Assembly (NCBI RefSeq): GCF_000183425.1 | Contig: NC_014759.1 | Coordinates: 806,001 to 870,000 of the forward strand | Length of the DNA: 64,000 nt | Direction of reading: 5' to 3' | Origin: Marivirga tractuosa DSM 4126 | Lineage (GTDB): Bacteria > Bacteroidota > Bacteroidia > Cytophagales > Cyclobacteriaceae | In this document: positions 45,062-53,555 of the stretch, one piece after another | How the letters are laid out: each line of letters opens with the position of its first letter | Numbering within the stretch: the first letter of the stretch is position 1 | Made by a program: the position numbers and the translations under genes | Notes under the pieces: generated by a model | The model's database searches: none | The model's input: only the letters and a program-made list of their open reading frames with translations | Told to the model about the DNA's origin: nothing

Positions 45062-46032
45062 TACAATTCATTTAATGTTTTAGTAAAAAAAGAAAGAGCC
45101 CTTTCTTCTGCATAGGTGTAAGGTTTCCCCTTCTGAAGAAAGCCTACATGACCGCCATGCTTAGTTAATTCCAATTCAATATTACCATTCCTCTCTGCTT
45201 CCGATTCAGGATAACAATCGCCTGTTAACATTGGGTCGTTTAACGAATTTAAAATTAAGGTGGGGATAGCAATCTTTTTCAAATGAGGAAAACATTGCAC
45301 ATTATCGTAGAAATCTTGAGCATCCTTGTAACCAAATATTTTCGCACTATAATGTGTATCAAATTCATGAAAATCTGCAAAGGATTGCCAAGGTTTAATA
45401 TGAATGAGATTTGGATATTGTTCATTCTTTTCTCTCAACTTTACATCTAATTTTCGCATAAAGCGATTCTGATAAAATTTGTTTTTCTTGAGTGCCAACA
45501 TTCGAGAACTGCTTGACAAATTGCATGGGACACTAACAGCCATTGCTCCTTTTATTTCTGGATATAAATCCTTACCATTTTCTCCCACATATTTTAAAGT
45601 TAGACTCCCTCCCATACTAAAGCCGATCATTACAATTTCCTTGTAACCTTCTTTTAAAGCTTTTTGAACTACCTCTTCTACATCCTGTGTAAATCCATGA
45701 TGGTAAAGAAATTCTCTACGATTCATTTCACCACTGCAGCTTCTACAGTTCCATGCCAATACATCCCATTTATTTTGACTAAACAATTTGGCAATACCCA
45801 TTATATAAGGTCTATCAGAACTACCTTCCAATCCATGGGAAGCTATTATGAGGCGGGAATTACCATTTTTCACCCAATCGATATCCAAAAAGTCATCATC
45901 TCTGGTCTCAATTCTTTCACGTTCATACTGAACACCTTTCACTTTTCTTAAAGCACTAGGAAAAATAGTTTCCATATGCTGATTAAATAAATAAAATGGT
46001 GGTTTATATTGACTATTTTTAATTACTGGCAT
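45061..46032 (-). CDS. YheT-type alpha/beta hydrolase
   Basis: The 323-residue protein has the nucleophile elbow GFSMGGSL (about 138-145), an N-terminal FNQHMETIFPSALRK that is typical of the YheT/ABHD1 esterase group, and triad acid and His late in the sequence (LNDPM; KHGGHVGFL). It is a predicted cytosolic esterase of unknown substrate. Coupled by overlap to the following hypothetical gene. Confidence 0.82.
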   Translation of the reverse strand: MPVIKNSQYKPPFYLFNQHMETIFPSALRKVKGVQYERERIETRDDDFLDIDWVKNGNSRLIIASHGLEGSSDRPYIMGIAKLFSQNKWDVLAWNCRSCSGEMNRREFLYHHGFTQDVEEVVQKALKEGYKEIVMIGFSMGGSLTLKYVGENGKDLYPEIKGAMAVSVPCNLSSSSRMLALKKNKFYQNRFMRKLDVKLREKNEQYPNLIHIKPWQSFADFHEFDTHYSAKIFGYKDAQDFYDNVQCFPHLKKIAIPTLILNSLNDPMLTGDCYPESEAERNGNIELELTKHGGHVGFLQKGKPYTYAEERALSFFTKTLNEL

Positions 46033-46093
46033 GCTTTACTTTTTAAACAAAGCCGAAGATAATAAACACTTTCCTCTGCTTCATTAAAAAGCA

Positions 46094-46122
46094 TAAAAAA
46101 ACCCAATTGTTTCCAATTGGGT
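46094..46122 (-). terminator. Hairpin terminator
   Basis: ACCCAATTG (46101-46109) and CAATTGGGT (46114-46122) pair around TTTC; the A-run at 46094-46100 becomes a T-run on the minus strand. It ends the STAS-like gene transcript. Confidence 0.7.
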
Positions 46123-46151
46123 AAATAATAATTTCTACAAAGATAATTACC

Positions 46152-46544
46152 TTATGCAGTTGCAGATTGTTTTGAGGTACTCATTTCATATTCATACAAC
46201 CATTTTTGTCCTTCTTCCACAGAATCAAATAATTTCATCTTTCTACCTGTGGCAGCAATTATTGAATTCAAAATTAATGTAGATAGTTTACTTAAACCAC
46301 AAACCACAGTTGCTTTGGACTTTGGGTTATTCTTTTTAACGGTCTCTTTAATTTTAGATAAGAGTTCTTTGTTAAATCTTGCATTAGTAGCATTAACACA
46401 AGATAAAACAGATTTATCTGGAAATTCAGCCACTAATTTTTGAACTGCATCAAAAGTAGGAATTGCTTCTCCACCATTTGTATTTTCAATATCGGTATAA
46501 ACCATTTTCACTCCTTTATAATCGATAACTTTACAATATGACAT
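46152..46544 (-). CDS. STAS/SpoIIAA-like protein
   Basis: The 130-residue protein has alternating strands and helices (VIDYKGVKMVYTDIEN, then KSVLSCVNATNARFNKELLSKI) like a SpoIIAA/STAS-like domain. No catalytic motif. Possibly a small signalling or lipid-binding protein. Family is a tentative call. Confidence 0.6.
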   Translation of the reverse strand: MSYCKVIDYKGVKMVYTDIENTNGGEAIPTFDAVQKLVAEFPDKSVLSCVNATNARFNKELLSKIKETVKKNNPKSKATVVCGLSKLSTLILNSIIAATGRKMKLFDSVEEGQKWLYEYEMSTSKQSATA

Positions 46545-46768
46545 AATGAAATTTATTTAATATTTTTTATCACTTATTTAATTTTTATCTAATTAAGTAA
46601 TTTTTTTACTTATAAGAAAAAAACTTCATTAAATGATTTTATAAAAACCTATATTTTAGACAAAGCGACCGAAAATTACGATAAAGTATAGCTGAAAAGT
46701 TTAATTATCATGAATTATCGTTACTACAGAATTTCAAAAAGCAACTAAAGAAAGTAAGCCGGATTATT

Positions 46769-47446
46769 TTAATTATTTTCAGTGTGATTGCAGATTACCT
46801 CAGTACTAGTACTTCCGCTTCCAAGACAATTTGGGCAGTAAGTATACAATTCCATATCTCCTTCACAAACTGGACATTCGTTGATGCCTTCTCCTTTGCA
46901 CTGATGACATGTTTTATAACTTCTATTACCCATAGCCCCCAATTGAATCAGAACACCATCCCCACTGCATGCTGTGCACCCTACTTTTCCTTTGGCTTCA
47001 CAATAATCACATTTTTTAAGCAATTGTTTTTCGCCATGGCAAGTAGCGCATGTTTCCAACCTGTAGCCACTTAAATCACAATATTGGCAAGACAAGCTCT
47101 TATTAAGTTGAAGTTCCAATAATTCTTTCAACTCTTGGGCATTTTCATAATAGGTTCCCGCCTTACCCATTATTTCAAAATATTTATTCAAAAAACTTTG
47201 GCTATTTTGATATTGCCCAATTTCGTACAGTGTTTTTGAAAATAGGTAGGGCATCTCAGATGGCAATTTAACTCCTAATCTCAGGATTTTACGGAATTGG
47301 GTGTTGGCACTTTCGTAATCGCCCTTTTGCATTGCTGTTTGTGCATTTTCATAATGGAAATTAAGTGTTTCTTTCTGATTTTGGGCAAATGAGTATTCAC
47401 ATGTAAATACAGAAAGGGAAAATAGAATTAGAAAACAATATTTCAT
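46769..47446 (-). CDS. Exported TPR protein with DnaJ-type CxxC zinc repeats
   Basis: The 225-residue protein has a signal peptide (cleavage near FAQN), a short TPR-like region (about 28-100) and about seven CxxC units (122 to 218): CQYC, CATC, CDYC, CTAC, CHQC, CPVC, CPNC, mostly in the CxxCxGxG style of the DnaJ cysteine-rich domain. No J-domain is present. It could be a secreted zinc-binding chaperone-like protein. That two CxxCxGxG clusters bind zinc is family knowledge; the role here is inferred. Confidence 0.75.
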   Translation of the reverse strand: MKYCFLILFSLSVFTCEYSFAQNQKETLNFHYENAQTAMQKGDYESANTQFRKILRLGVKLPSEMPYLFSKTLYEIGQYQNSQSFLNKYFEIMGKAGTYYENAQELKELLELQLNKSLSCQYCDLSGYRLETCATCHGEKQLLKKCDYCEAKGKVGCTACSGDGVLIQLGAMGNRSYKTCHQCKGEGINECPVCEGDMELYTYCPNCLGSGSTSTEVICNHTENN

Positions 47447-47537
47447 TTCAAAATCAACAATAAATTAACAGGATTGGTAAATAATCTCTTATCGTAAACG
47501 CACAAAACTAATAAAGATTCCTTAAAAGTTAGATAAA

Positions 47538-47927
47538 TTAACCTCCCACTATTTCCTTTAAATTATTGATTAGACCTTCCCACACCTCATATTGTTCCTG
47601 TTCATCTTCGAAATCAGAATAATCAACTACTTTCATATACATGGATTGAGTCAGTTCATTCTCATCCAAATGAATTTCTACATAAGCAGGATCATCTTCC
47701 TCCCCTTCCTCTGGAAATTCAAATTTCACAAATTGATTAACCCGATGCCCAGCCATAATTGCAGGATGGTCTTCCTCGTCATATATAAAATTATATTCCT
47801 TATCTTCATTTATATTTACATCATCTGCAAACCATTGTGACAAGCCACTAGCTGTACTGATATAAGGATACAGCATTTTTTTGGAAGCGTTAATTTCGAA
47901 ATCACCTGTGAATTTTTTCAAGCCCAT
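47538..47927 (-). CDS. START-like (SRPBCC) domain protein
   Basis: From the Met at 47927 the product is 129 residues: MGLKKFTGDFEINASKKMLYPYISTASGLSQWF is the standard opening of the small START-like domain common in Bacteroidota. Mid-region is very acidic. The ligand is unknown. The longer frame from 47972 adds residues outside the domain. Confidence 0.78.
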   Translation of the reverse strand: MGLKKFTGDFEINASKKMLYPYISTASGLSQWFADDVNINEDKEYNFIYDEEDHPAIMAGHRVNQFVKFEFPEEGEEDDPAYVEIHLDENELTQSMYMKVVDYSDFEDEQEQYEVWEGLINNLKEIVGG

Positions 47928-48096
47928 AATCAGTTCATTTTTTGTAGTGGATAAGTTAGGATTAAATATCATATATCACAATAAATTCTTTTTCATTTTT
48001 ATTTGGAATTTGAAATCATAATTCATTATGTTTGCACTCCAATTTCGGATATGCTATTAAATCAAACGGATTTATAGTAGTAAAAATTGTTATTTT

Positions 48097-48177
48097 GGCG
48101 AGGTAGCTCAGTTGGTTAGAGCGCAGGATTCATATCCGCTAGCTAGCGGACTGCAGTTTCAAATCTGCTTCTCGCTT
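48097..48177 (+). pseudogene. Damaged tRNA-Met copy with palindrome insert
   Basis: The first 38 bases are identical to the intact tRNA-Met at 48215 up to the anticodon (ATTCATA). Then 12 bases of the normal 3' anticodon arm and variable loop are replaced by the palindrome TCCGCTAGCTAGCGGA plus two bases, the T-loop has an extra T, and the last base is T in place of A. The anticodon stem keeps only about three pairs. It is unlikely to be a working tRNA. Confidence 0.75.
48135..48150. repeat. 16-bp perfect palindrome in tRNA-like sequence
   Basis: TCCGCTAGCTAGCGGA is its own reverse complement. The same sequence is found again at 48674-48689 in the same place relative to tRNA-Met sequence, directly after ATTCATA. 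Confidence 0.85.
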
Positions 48178-48214
48178 TAAAATTATTTGAGTATTTGATG
48201 TAATGATCTTATTT

Positions 48215-48288
48215 GGCGAGGTAGCTCAGTTGGTTAGAGCGCAGGATTCATAACCCTGAGGTCGGCAGTTCAAATCTGCTTCTCGCTA
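48215..48288 (+). tRNA. tRNA-Met (CAT)
   Basis: The 74-base sequence folds as a cloverleaf: acceptor GGCGAGG with TCTCGCT, D-arm GCTCAGTTGGTTAGAGC, anticodon arm CAGGATTCATAACCCTG with anticodon CAT, T-arm GGCAGTTCAAATCTGCT, discriminator A. It is the elongator type by the G1 acceptor start. CCA is not encoded. The upstream copy at 48097 is damaged. Confidence 0.9.
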
Positions 48289-48294
48289 CTATTT

Positions 48295-48316
48295 AAAGGC
48301 AGCTTCGGCTGCCTTT
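48295..48316 (+). terminator. UUCG hairpin terminator after tRNA-Met
   Basis: AAAGGCAGC (48295-48303), loop TTCG, GCTGCCTTT (48308-48316), then a T-run. Ends the tRNA transcript and precedes the GIY-YIG gene. Confidence 0.85.
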
Positions 48317-48340
48317 TTTGTTTCAACCAAAGTAAAGAAA

Positions 48341-48598
48341 ATGTTTAAGGTTTACGTACTTTATAGCCCAAACCATCATAAGATTTATATCGGATATACT
48401 TCTGACCTGCCTAATCGAATGGAAAGCCATAATATTTATTCCAAAAAAGGATATACTGTAAAATACAGACCTTGGGAAATCCTATTCACTGAAGTTTATG
48501 ATTCCAAAAAAGAGGCTATCATTAGAGAAAAACAACTCAAATCTGCAAAGGGTAGAGAATATATTTGGGAAGTGGTCTATGAAAAATACAAACTGTAA
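48341..48598 (+). CDS. GIY-YIG nuclease, copy A
   Basis: The 85-residue single-domain protein has the GIY-YIG core: FKVYVLYSPNHHKIYIGYTSDLPNRMESHN, with the YIG-like IYIGYT and the catalytic Arg in NRMESHN, then PWEILFTEVYDSKKEAI and the Glu-bearing REKQLKS. It belongs to the short UPF0213/YhbQ-like group, whose biological role is not settled. It is directly downstream of tRNA-Met, in a unit that has been duplicated. Confidence 0.85.
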   Translation: MFKVYVLYSPNHHKIYIGYTSDLPNRMESHNIYSKKGYTVKYRPWEILFTEVYDSKKEAIIREKQLKSAKGREYIWEVVYEKYKL

Positions 48599-48664
48599 TT
48601 TACCTTCTAACCTGATTTTCTTACTCACTTGATTATCCCCATAGGAATCCCTTCGAGGAGCGAA

Positions 48665-48715
48665 GGATTCATATCCGCTAGCTAGCGGACGGCAGTTCAA
48701 ATCTGCTTCTCGCTA
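48665..48715 (+). pseudogene. 3' fragment of tRNA-Met with palindrome
   Basis: GGATTCATA (48665-48673), then TCCGCTAGCTAGCGGA, then CGGCAGTTCAAATCTG...TCTCGCTA. It has the anticodon, the T-arm and acceptor 3' half of tRNA-Met, but no 5' half. The palindrome is at the same position as in the copy at 48097. Confidence 0.75.
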
Positions 48716-48721
48716 CTATTT

Positions 48722-48743
48722 AAAGGCAGCTTCGGCTGCCTTT
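48722..48743 (+). terminator. UUCG hairpin, second copy
   Basis: Same AAAGGCAGC-TTCG-GCTGCCTTT hairpin as after the intact tRNA, duplicated with the GIY-YIG gene. Confidence 0.75.
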
Positions 48744-48768
48744 TTTGTTTCAACCAAAAGTAGAGAAA

Positions 48769-49026
48769 ATGTTTAAGGTTTACGTACTTTATAACCCAAA
48801 CCATCATAAGATTTATATCGGATATACTTCTGACCTGCCTAATCGAATGGAAAGCCATAATATTTATTCCAAAAAAGGATATACTGTAAAATACAGACCT
48901 TGGGAAATCCTATTCACTGAAGTTTATGATTCCAAAAAAGAGGCTATCATTAGAGAAAAACAACTCAATTCTGCAAAGGGTAGAGAATATATTTGGGAAG
49001 GGGTCTATGAAAAATACAAACTGTAA
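48769..49026 (+). CDS. GIY-YIG nuclease, copy B
   Basis: This 85-residue protein is identical to copy A except for three changes, S10N, K74N and V83G (approximate numbering), all from single-base changes. The catalytic motifs are unaltered. The ATG at 48769 corresponds to that of copy A; the frame upstream of it (from 48745) is non-coding leader. Confidence 0.83.
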   Translation: MFKVYVLYNPNHHKIYIGYTSDLPNRMESHNIYSKKGYTVKYRPWEILFTEVYDSKKEAIIREKQLNSAKGREYIWEGVYEKYKL

Positions 49027-49221
49027 TTAATCTGCTAGCTCCGTTGCTTAACTCAAATCAATCACTTCGAAGGAGCTCAACATTCATACCCGCTCAGTAT
49101 GCTTAGAAGAAAACTGTTTTCCCTTGTTACATGATGGAAACTTTGATTTTATTTTTTTACCATTGACCAAAAAAAAGGGATGAATAAACATCCCTTCATC
49201 AGGTCCATACAAAGCTGATTT

Positions 49222-49815
49222 CTATTTACAATATTGACCATATAAATCAGCGGCCCCCTCGTAGCCAATATTTTTAGCCATTTGAATATCATTACATCCG
49301 CCCGGTTGATTTAAATGTAATTTTAATGCACCTCTATATAAAAAGGCTTCAGCATTCTCTCCGTCATTATTGATAGCAATATCGTAATATTCCATCGCCT
49401 CATTGACTTTTCCTGATTTATGAAAAGCTCTAGCTAATAGGGTCGCTGCTTGAGAAGAGTTTGTATTGAGTTTATAAGCCTTTTCAAATTGAAATGCTGC
49501 ATTTTCATAATCCTTCTCTCTATAAAAATGCTTACCATAACTTAGATAAGCACCCATATTTCGAGGGTTGATATCAATTACTTTCAGAAAATCATCTACT
49601 GCTTTTTCATATTGACCAAGTTCTTCATAAGCCCGCCCTCGGTTATAAATTGCAATTTCATGTGACGGCTTCATTTCCAAATGTTTATTATAAAATTGAA
49701 CAGCCTTATTATAATCACCTGAATTATAGTATTGATTTGCTTTTTCCAATTCATCCTTGTCCTCACACGATATCAAACAAATTGAAAAAAATAATAGAAT
49801 AGATAAATACTTCAT
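49222..49815 (-). CDS. TPR lipoprotein
   Basis: The 197-residue protein has a lipobox (CLISC, Cys near 17) and four tandem TPR units (about 24-160) with the usual pattern (ANQYYNSGDYNKAVQFYNKHLEMKP). The last 30 residues contain a Cys pair (GGCNDIQ ... GQYC), typical of a C-terminal extension in this lipoprotein group. It is likely to bind a protein partner in the envelope. Confidence 0.82.
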   Translation of the reverse strand: MKYLSILLFFSICLISCEDKDELEKANQYYNSGDYNKAVQFYNKHLEMKPSHEIAIYNRGRAYEELGQYEKAVDDFLKVIDINPRNMGAYLSYGKHFYREKDYENAAFQFEKAYKLNTNSSQAATLLARAFHKSGKVNEAMEYYDIAINNDGENAEAFLYRGALKLHLNQPGGCNDIQMAKNIGYEGAADLYGQYCK

Positions 49816-49895
49816 TTTTGACTAATAAAATTTAAAATGCAAAAATAATTGAATTGATATGGAATTACTAAATAATGAAGGAATTGTTAGCTAGA

Positions 49896-50750
49896 CTAAT
49901 TACTCATATCAAAGTTGATTGGATACTTAATATTTCGGAAAGATGTTATTTCCAAACCTCCAGAACCCACATAAAGATCAGCATTAATCTTTAAAGGTAT
50001 TTTATTCTTATCTGCAGAAAACCATCCCATAACTGAATTTTCACCATCAAATATTTTCGTCTTAGGCATTACTGGAGATACTTTATGTGCCCTTACCTTC
50101 CCTATCGCTAAATCCAAAGTTTCATCACCCAAATACACTATTTCCAAATTATAAAAAGTATCTTCAAAAAATGCTGGGATTTTAATGGTATCATTAGGCA
50201 TTAAAGTATCAAAATCAATTGCTCGGAAATAAGCAAAGCCACTAATAAGATCCCTTATTTGAGGGGGGAATTCATAATACATATGATTACCATACTCATC
50301 CTCATTTTTACCTCTAGTTTTAACTTCTAGCATTTGAGAATTATGATCGTAAGAAACAATTTCATTTTTCCGATAATTCCCTTCTTTTATAAATCTGTAA
50401 GCTTGATGTGGCACTAACGATGCAGTATCAATGTAGCCACCCCAATGATCATCTATTTTAGCCACCCAATCAACCATTCCAGTAGTTTTTGCTCTTACAT
50501 CTACTTTATAGGCCGCTCTATTGTTAATTTTATATGGGTTTTTGTGAACTTTTAGTTGTCCTCTACCTACAGTAATAAAACTATAATAAATTTTATATTC
50601 TATTTCCTCACCAGCTTCAAAGGGCACATATTCAATTTCCGGAAAATCTTCCTGTGGAATCTCAGAATACAAGTCCTCATAATTTTTCTGCGCTGAAACA
50701 GAAAAAACTGATAAACAAAAAAGGATAACTAAGATCAAATTTTTCTTCAT
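49896..50750 (-). CDS. Exported DUF3108-domain protein
   Basis: Starting at 50750, the 284-residue protein has a signal peptide (cleavage near VSAQ) and a DUF3108 domain (about 40-280), including FEAGEEIEYKIYYSFITVGRGQLKV and GFAYFRAIDFDTL. The family is periplasmic and of unknown function, with a lipocalin-like beta fold. An upstream Met at 50780 adds ten residues of no clear use. It is 45 bases downstream of dapD. Confidence 0.8.
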   Translation of the reverse strand: MKKNLILVILFCLSVFSVSAQKNYEDLYSEIPQEDFPEIEYVPFEAGEEIEYKIYYSFITVGRGQLKVHKNPYKINNRAAYKVDVRAKTTGMVDWVAKIDDHWGGYIDTASLVPHQAYRFIKEGNYRKNEIVSYDHNSQMLEVKTRGKNEDEYGNHMYYEFPPQIRDLISGFAYFRAIDFDTLMPNDTIKIPAFFEDTFYNLEIVYLGDETLDLAIGKVRAHKVSPVMPKTKIFDGENSVMGWFSADKNKIPLKINADLYVGSGGLEITSFRNIKYPINFDMSN

Positions 50751-50795
50751 AGATAGGCTTATTCTCAAATTAAATGCCAAACATTTTGCTAACGA

Positions 50796-51611
50796 CTAAA
50801 CCGCTACATTATTCTCTCTTAGCGCAGCATTTAAAGAGGTCTTTTTATCAGTGCTTTCTTTACGTTTTCCGATTATTAAAGCGCAAGGAACATTATATTC
50901 TCCTGCTGGGAATTTTTTGGTAAATGAACCTGGAATTACTACAGACCTTTCTGGAACATAACCAATATGCTCAACTGGCTTTTCTCCTGTTACATCTATA
51001 ATTTTTGAGCTGGCAGTTAAGGTGACATTAGCTCCCAAAACAGCTTCCTTTCCTATTCGTACTCCCTCAACTATGATACAACGGGAACCTATAAAAGCAT
51101 TGTCTTCAACAATCACTGGAGCAGCTTGCACCGGCTCCAAAACTCCACCTATTCCAACGCCCCCACTTAGGTGAACATTCTTTCCAATCTGTGCGCAACT
51201 ACCGACCGTTGCCCAAGTATCAACCATGGTTCCGCTATCAACATAGGCTCCAATATTTACATATGAAGGCATCATAACTACACCTGAATTTACGAAAGAA
51301 CCGTAGCGAGCTATTGCATGTGGAACGACTCTAACACCTAATTTTTCGTAACCTTTTTTTAGCTTAATTTTATCATGGAATTCAAAAGGGCCAACATTAA
51401 TAGATTGCATTTTTTGAAGAGGGAAGTATAAAATTACCGCCTTTTTTATCCACTCATTCACTTTCCAATTTCCCTCACCATCAGGCTCCGCAACTCTGAT
51501 TTTACCATGATCTAATTCTTCCACTACAGTCTTCACTGCAATCTGAGTATCTTTATCTTTTAACAATTCTCTATTGTCCCAAGCCTTTTCAATAAATTCT
51601 TTAAATTCCAT
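50796..51611 (-). CDS. dapD: Tetrahydrodipicolinate N-succinyltransferase
   Basis: The 271-residue protein is a left-handed beta-helix acyltransferase (hexapeptide repeats from GVVMMPSYVNIGAYVDSGTMVDTWATVGSCAQIG to about 210) of the lysine/diaminopimelate pathway. N-terminal helical domain and length match DapD. Its start lies only 22 bases from that of the divergent glycosyltransferase gene. Confidence 0.92.
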   Translation of the reverse strand: MEFKEFIEKAWDNRELLKDKDTQIAVKTVVEELDHGKIRVAEPDGEGNWKVNEWIKKAVILYFPLQKMQSINVGPFEFHDKIKLKKGYEKLGVRVVPHAIARYGSFVNSGVVMMPSYVNIGAYVDSGTMVDTWATVGSCAQIGKNVHLSGGVGIGGVLEPVQAAPVIVEDNAFIGSRCIIVEGVRIGKEAVLGANVTLTASSKIIDVTGEKPVEHIGYVPERSVVIPGSFTKKFPAGEYNVPCALIIGKRKESTDKKTSLNAALRENNVAV

Positions 51612-51633
51612 TTTCTGTTTATATCTTTAATCT

Positions 51634-52764
51634 GTGGATGATAAAATTAAAATCTTAATCGCTTCGGTTCTTAAACCTGCTGATGATGTTCGTTCTTATT
51701 CTAAGATTGGACAATCATTAGCGCAAACAAATAAATATGAGGTAAATATCATAGGCTTTGATTCAAAAAAGAAAGATGAGACCAAAAATATTTTCCTATA
51801 TCCCATCTTTAAATTCAAAAGAAATTCAATTAAGCGGCTCTTCGCACCTCTATATGTCATAAAAAAATACCTTCAACTAAAACCTGAACTTATAATCGTC
51901 AATACACCTGAATTACTGTGGGTTATATACTTGATCAAAATTTTATTTGGTACTAAAATCATCTATGATATACCTGAAAATTATCAATTTAATGTAAAAC
52001 AAAATCACATTTACAGAGGAGTTATTAAATCAATAACTCTACTCTATTTACATGTAACTGAATACTTAACTAAATACTTTACGGAAGGATTTTTTGTTGC
52101 TGAAGAGATATATGTCACACAGCTCAAATTCATTCATAAAAGACCATTTATCATGCTTTTGAATAAATCGGTCATTCCTCATGAGGAAAAATTCAACTCA
52201 ATAAATTTTACATCGAAACAATCTTTAAAATTCATTTACAGCGGAACTATAGGTGAAGAATATGGTACAATAGAAGCAATAGATTTTTGTAAAAAACTAC
52301 ACAGTTCGAATCCCAACATCACTTTAACTATTATTGGATACTCTTCTGATAATCAATATCTTGAATCAATACAAAATAAAATTAATCAAATAGAATTTAT
52401 TCAATTAATAACAGAAGACAAACCAATTCCACAAGCACAAATAATAAATGAAATCAAAAATTCAGATATAGCATTACTGCCCTATCAGTTAAATCCCAAC
52501 ATATCAGGACGATTTCCCACAAAAATATACGATTATCTAGCTTTAGGTATACCTATGATAATCCCGCCTCACACTCACTGGAAGGCCTATTTGGATCAAT
52601 ATCATGCTGGATTATGCTTAAACTACATTAATCCTGACATCGAAAAGTTCATTAGGGAATTACCAACCGTAACATTCTATAAAACATATCCCAAAGAGGA
52701 AATCCGATGGAAAAGCCAAGAACAAACCATGTTAACATTTGTAGAAAATATAGTATCTAAATAA
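51634..52764 (+). CDS. Glycosyltransferase family 4-like protein
   Basis: The 376-residue protein has a two-domain GT-B layout: KILIASVLKPADDVRSYSKIGQSL at the start, LLWVIYLIKILFGTKIIYDIPENY near 95-120, and a C-terminal domain with SGTIGEEYGTIEAI and the sugar-nucleotide site region NISGRFPTKIYDYLALGIPMI. It starts at a GTG codon, the first possible start because an in-frame stop lies three bases before it (51628-51630). It transfers a sugar to an unknown acceptor. Confidence 0.78.
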   Translation: MDDKIKILIASVLKPADDVRSYSKIGQSLAQTNKYEVNIIGFDSKKKDETKNIFLYPIFKFKRNSIKRLFAPLYVIKKYLQLKPELIIVNTPELLWVIYLIKILFGTKIIYDIPENYQFNVKQNHIYRGVIKSITLLYLHVTEYLTKYFTEGFFVAEEIYVTQLKFIHKRPFIMLLNKSVIPHEEKFNSINFTSKQSLKFIYSGTIGEEYGTIEAIDFCKKLHSSNPNITLTIIGYSSDNQYLESIQNKINQIEFIQLITEDKPIPQAQIINEIKNSDIALLPYQLNPNISGRFPTKIYDYLALGIPMIIPPHTHWKAYLDQYHAGLCLNYINPDIEKFIRELPTVTFYKTYPKEEIRWKSQEQTMLTFVENIVSK

Positions 52765-52892
52765 ATTTTTAGACATGTCTTACAATCTATAGAAAAGCAT
52801 ATCAGAACTAATTTAAGAGGCTTTTAATAAATAATGAAAAATATTTTTAGATTAACCTAATTTTATTTTACCTTGCATTAAATTTAGAATAA

Positions 52893-53555
52893 ATGAAGAG
52901 ACTTAGTTTTGCGGAGGAGAATTATTTGAAAGCGGTTTATCATCTCTCCAATGCTGGGGAACTGGATGTGACCACTAACTCTATTGCCGAAGAAATGGAC
53001 ACCAAAGCTGCCTCTGTTTCGGATATGTTGAGAAGACTTTCGGAAAAAGAAATGGTGGTTTATAGAAAATATCAGGGAGTTAAAATTTCAGAAAAAGGAA
53101 AAACAGCTGCCTTACAAGTCATCCGAAAACATAGACTTTGGGAAGTCTTTTTAGTAGAAAAGTTAAAGTTCAATTGGGATCAAGTTCATGAAATCGCTGA
53201 GCAATTAGAACATATTAAGTCCCCCCTACTAATTCAAAGATTAGATGATTTTTTAGGGCATCCAAAGTTCGATCCTCATGGAGATCCTATTCCAGACGAA
53301 AATGGATTATTCAAAGAAAAGCCTCAAGTACCTTTAGCGGAAGTCGAAGTTTCTGGAGACGGAATTGTAGTAGCGGTAAAGGATACAAATTCTATGTTTT
53401 TACAACACTTAGATCGGATAGGAATTTACCTCGGAGCTAAAACTAAAGTCACCGAAAAAGTTGAGTTTGATGGTTCGATGGAAATTCTAGTAGACGGTAA
53501 AAATAAATTATTCATTAGTAAAGAAGTTGCAGAAAATGTACTGGTCACACACTAA
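52893..53555 (+). CDS. DtxR/MntR-family metal-dependent regulator
   Basis: The 220-residue protein has an N-terminal winged helix (about 1-65), a metal-binding dimerisation domain (RKHRLWEVFLVEKL ... QVHEIAEQLEHI, then GHPKFDPHGDPIP) and a C-terminal FeoA-like domain (about 145-215). It should repress the ABC operon in response to Mn2+, Fe2+ or Zn2+. Its stop overlaps the next gene by 29 bases. Confidence 0.87.
   Translation: MKRLSFAEENYLKAVYHLSNAGELDVTTNSIAEEMDTKAASVSDMLRRLSEKEMVVYRKYQGVKISEKGKTAALQVIRKHRLWEVFLVEKLKFNWDQVHEIAEQLEHIKSPLLIQRLDDFLGHPKFDPHGDPIPDENGLFKEKPQVPLAEVEVSGDGIVVAVKDTNSMFLQHLDRIGIYLGAKTKVTEKVEFDGSMEILVDGKNKLFISKEVAENVLVTH

Larger units (their letters stand above)
48263..48601. 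repeat. Direct duplication, copy A (copy B at 48690-49029)
   Basis: Sequence from the 3' part of tRNA-Met (CGGCAGTTC) through the hairpin and the whole GIY-YIG gene recurs at 48690-49029. The two copies, about 339 and 340 bases, differ by a one-base insertion, a few bases in the leader and three in the gene. The intervening 88 bases carry the palindrome. Confidence 0.9.

Noticed and set aside
48097..48177. Second functional tRNA-Met
   Set aside because: The anticodon stem is broken by the palindrome and the T-loop has an extra base.
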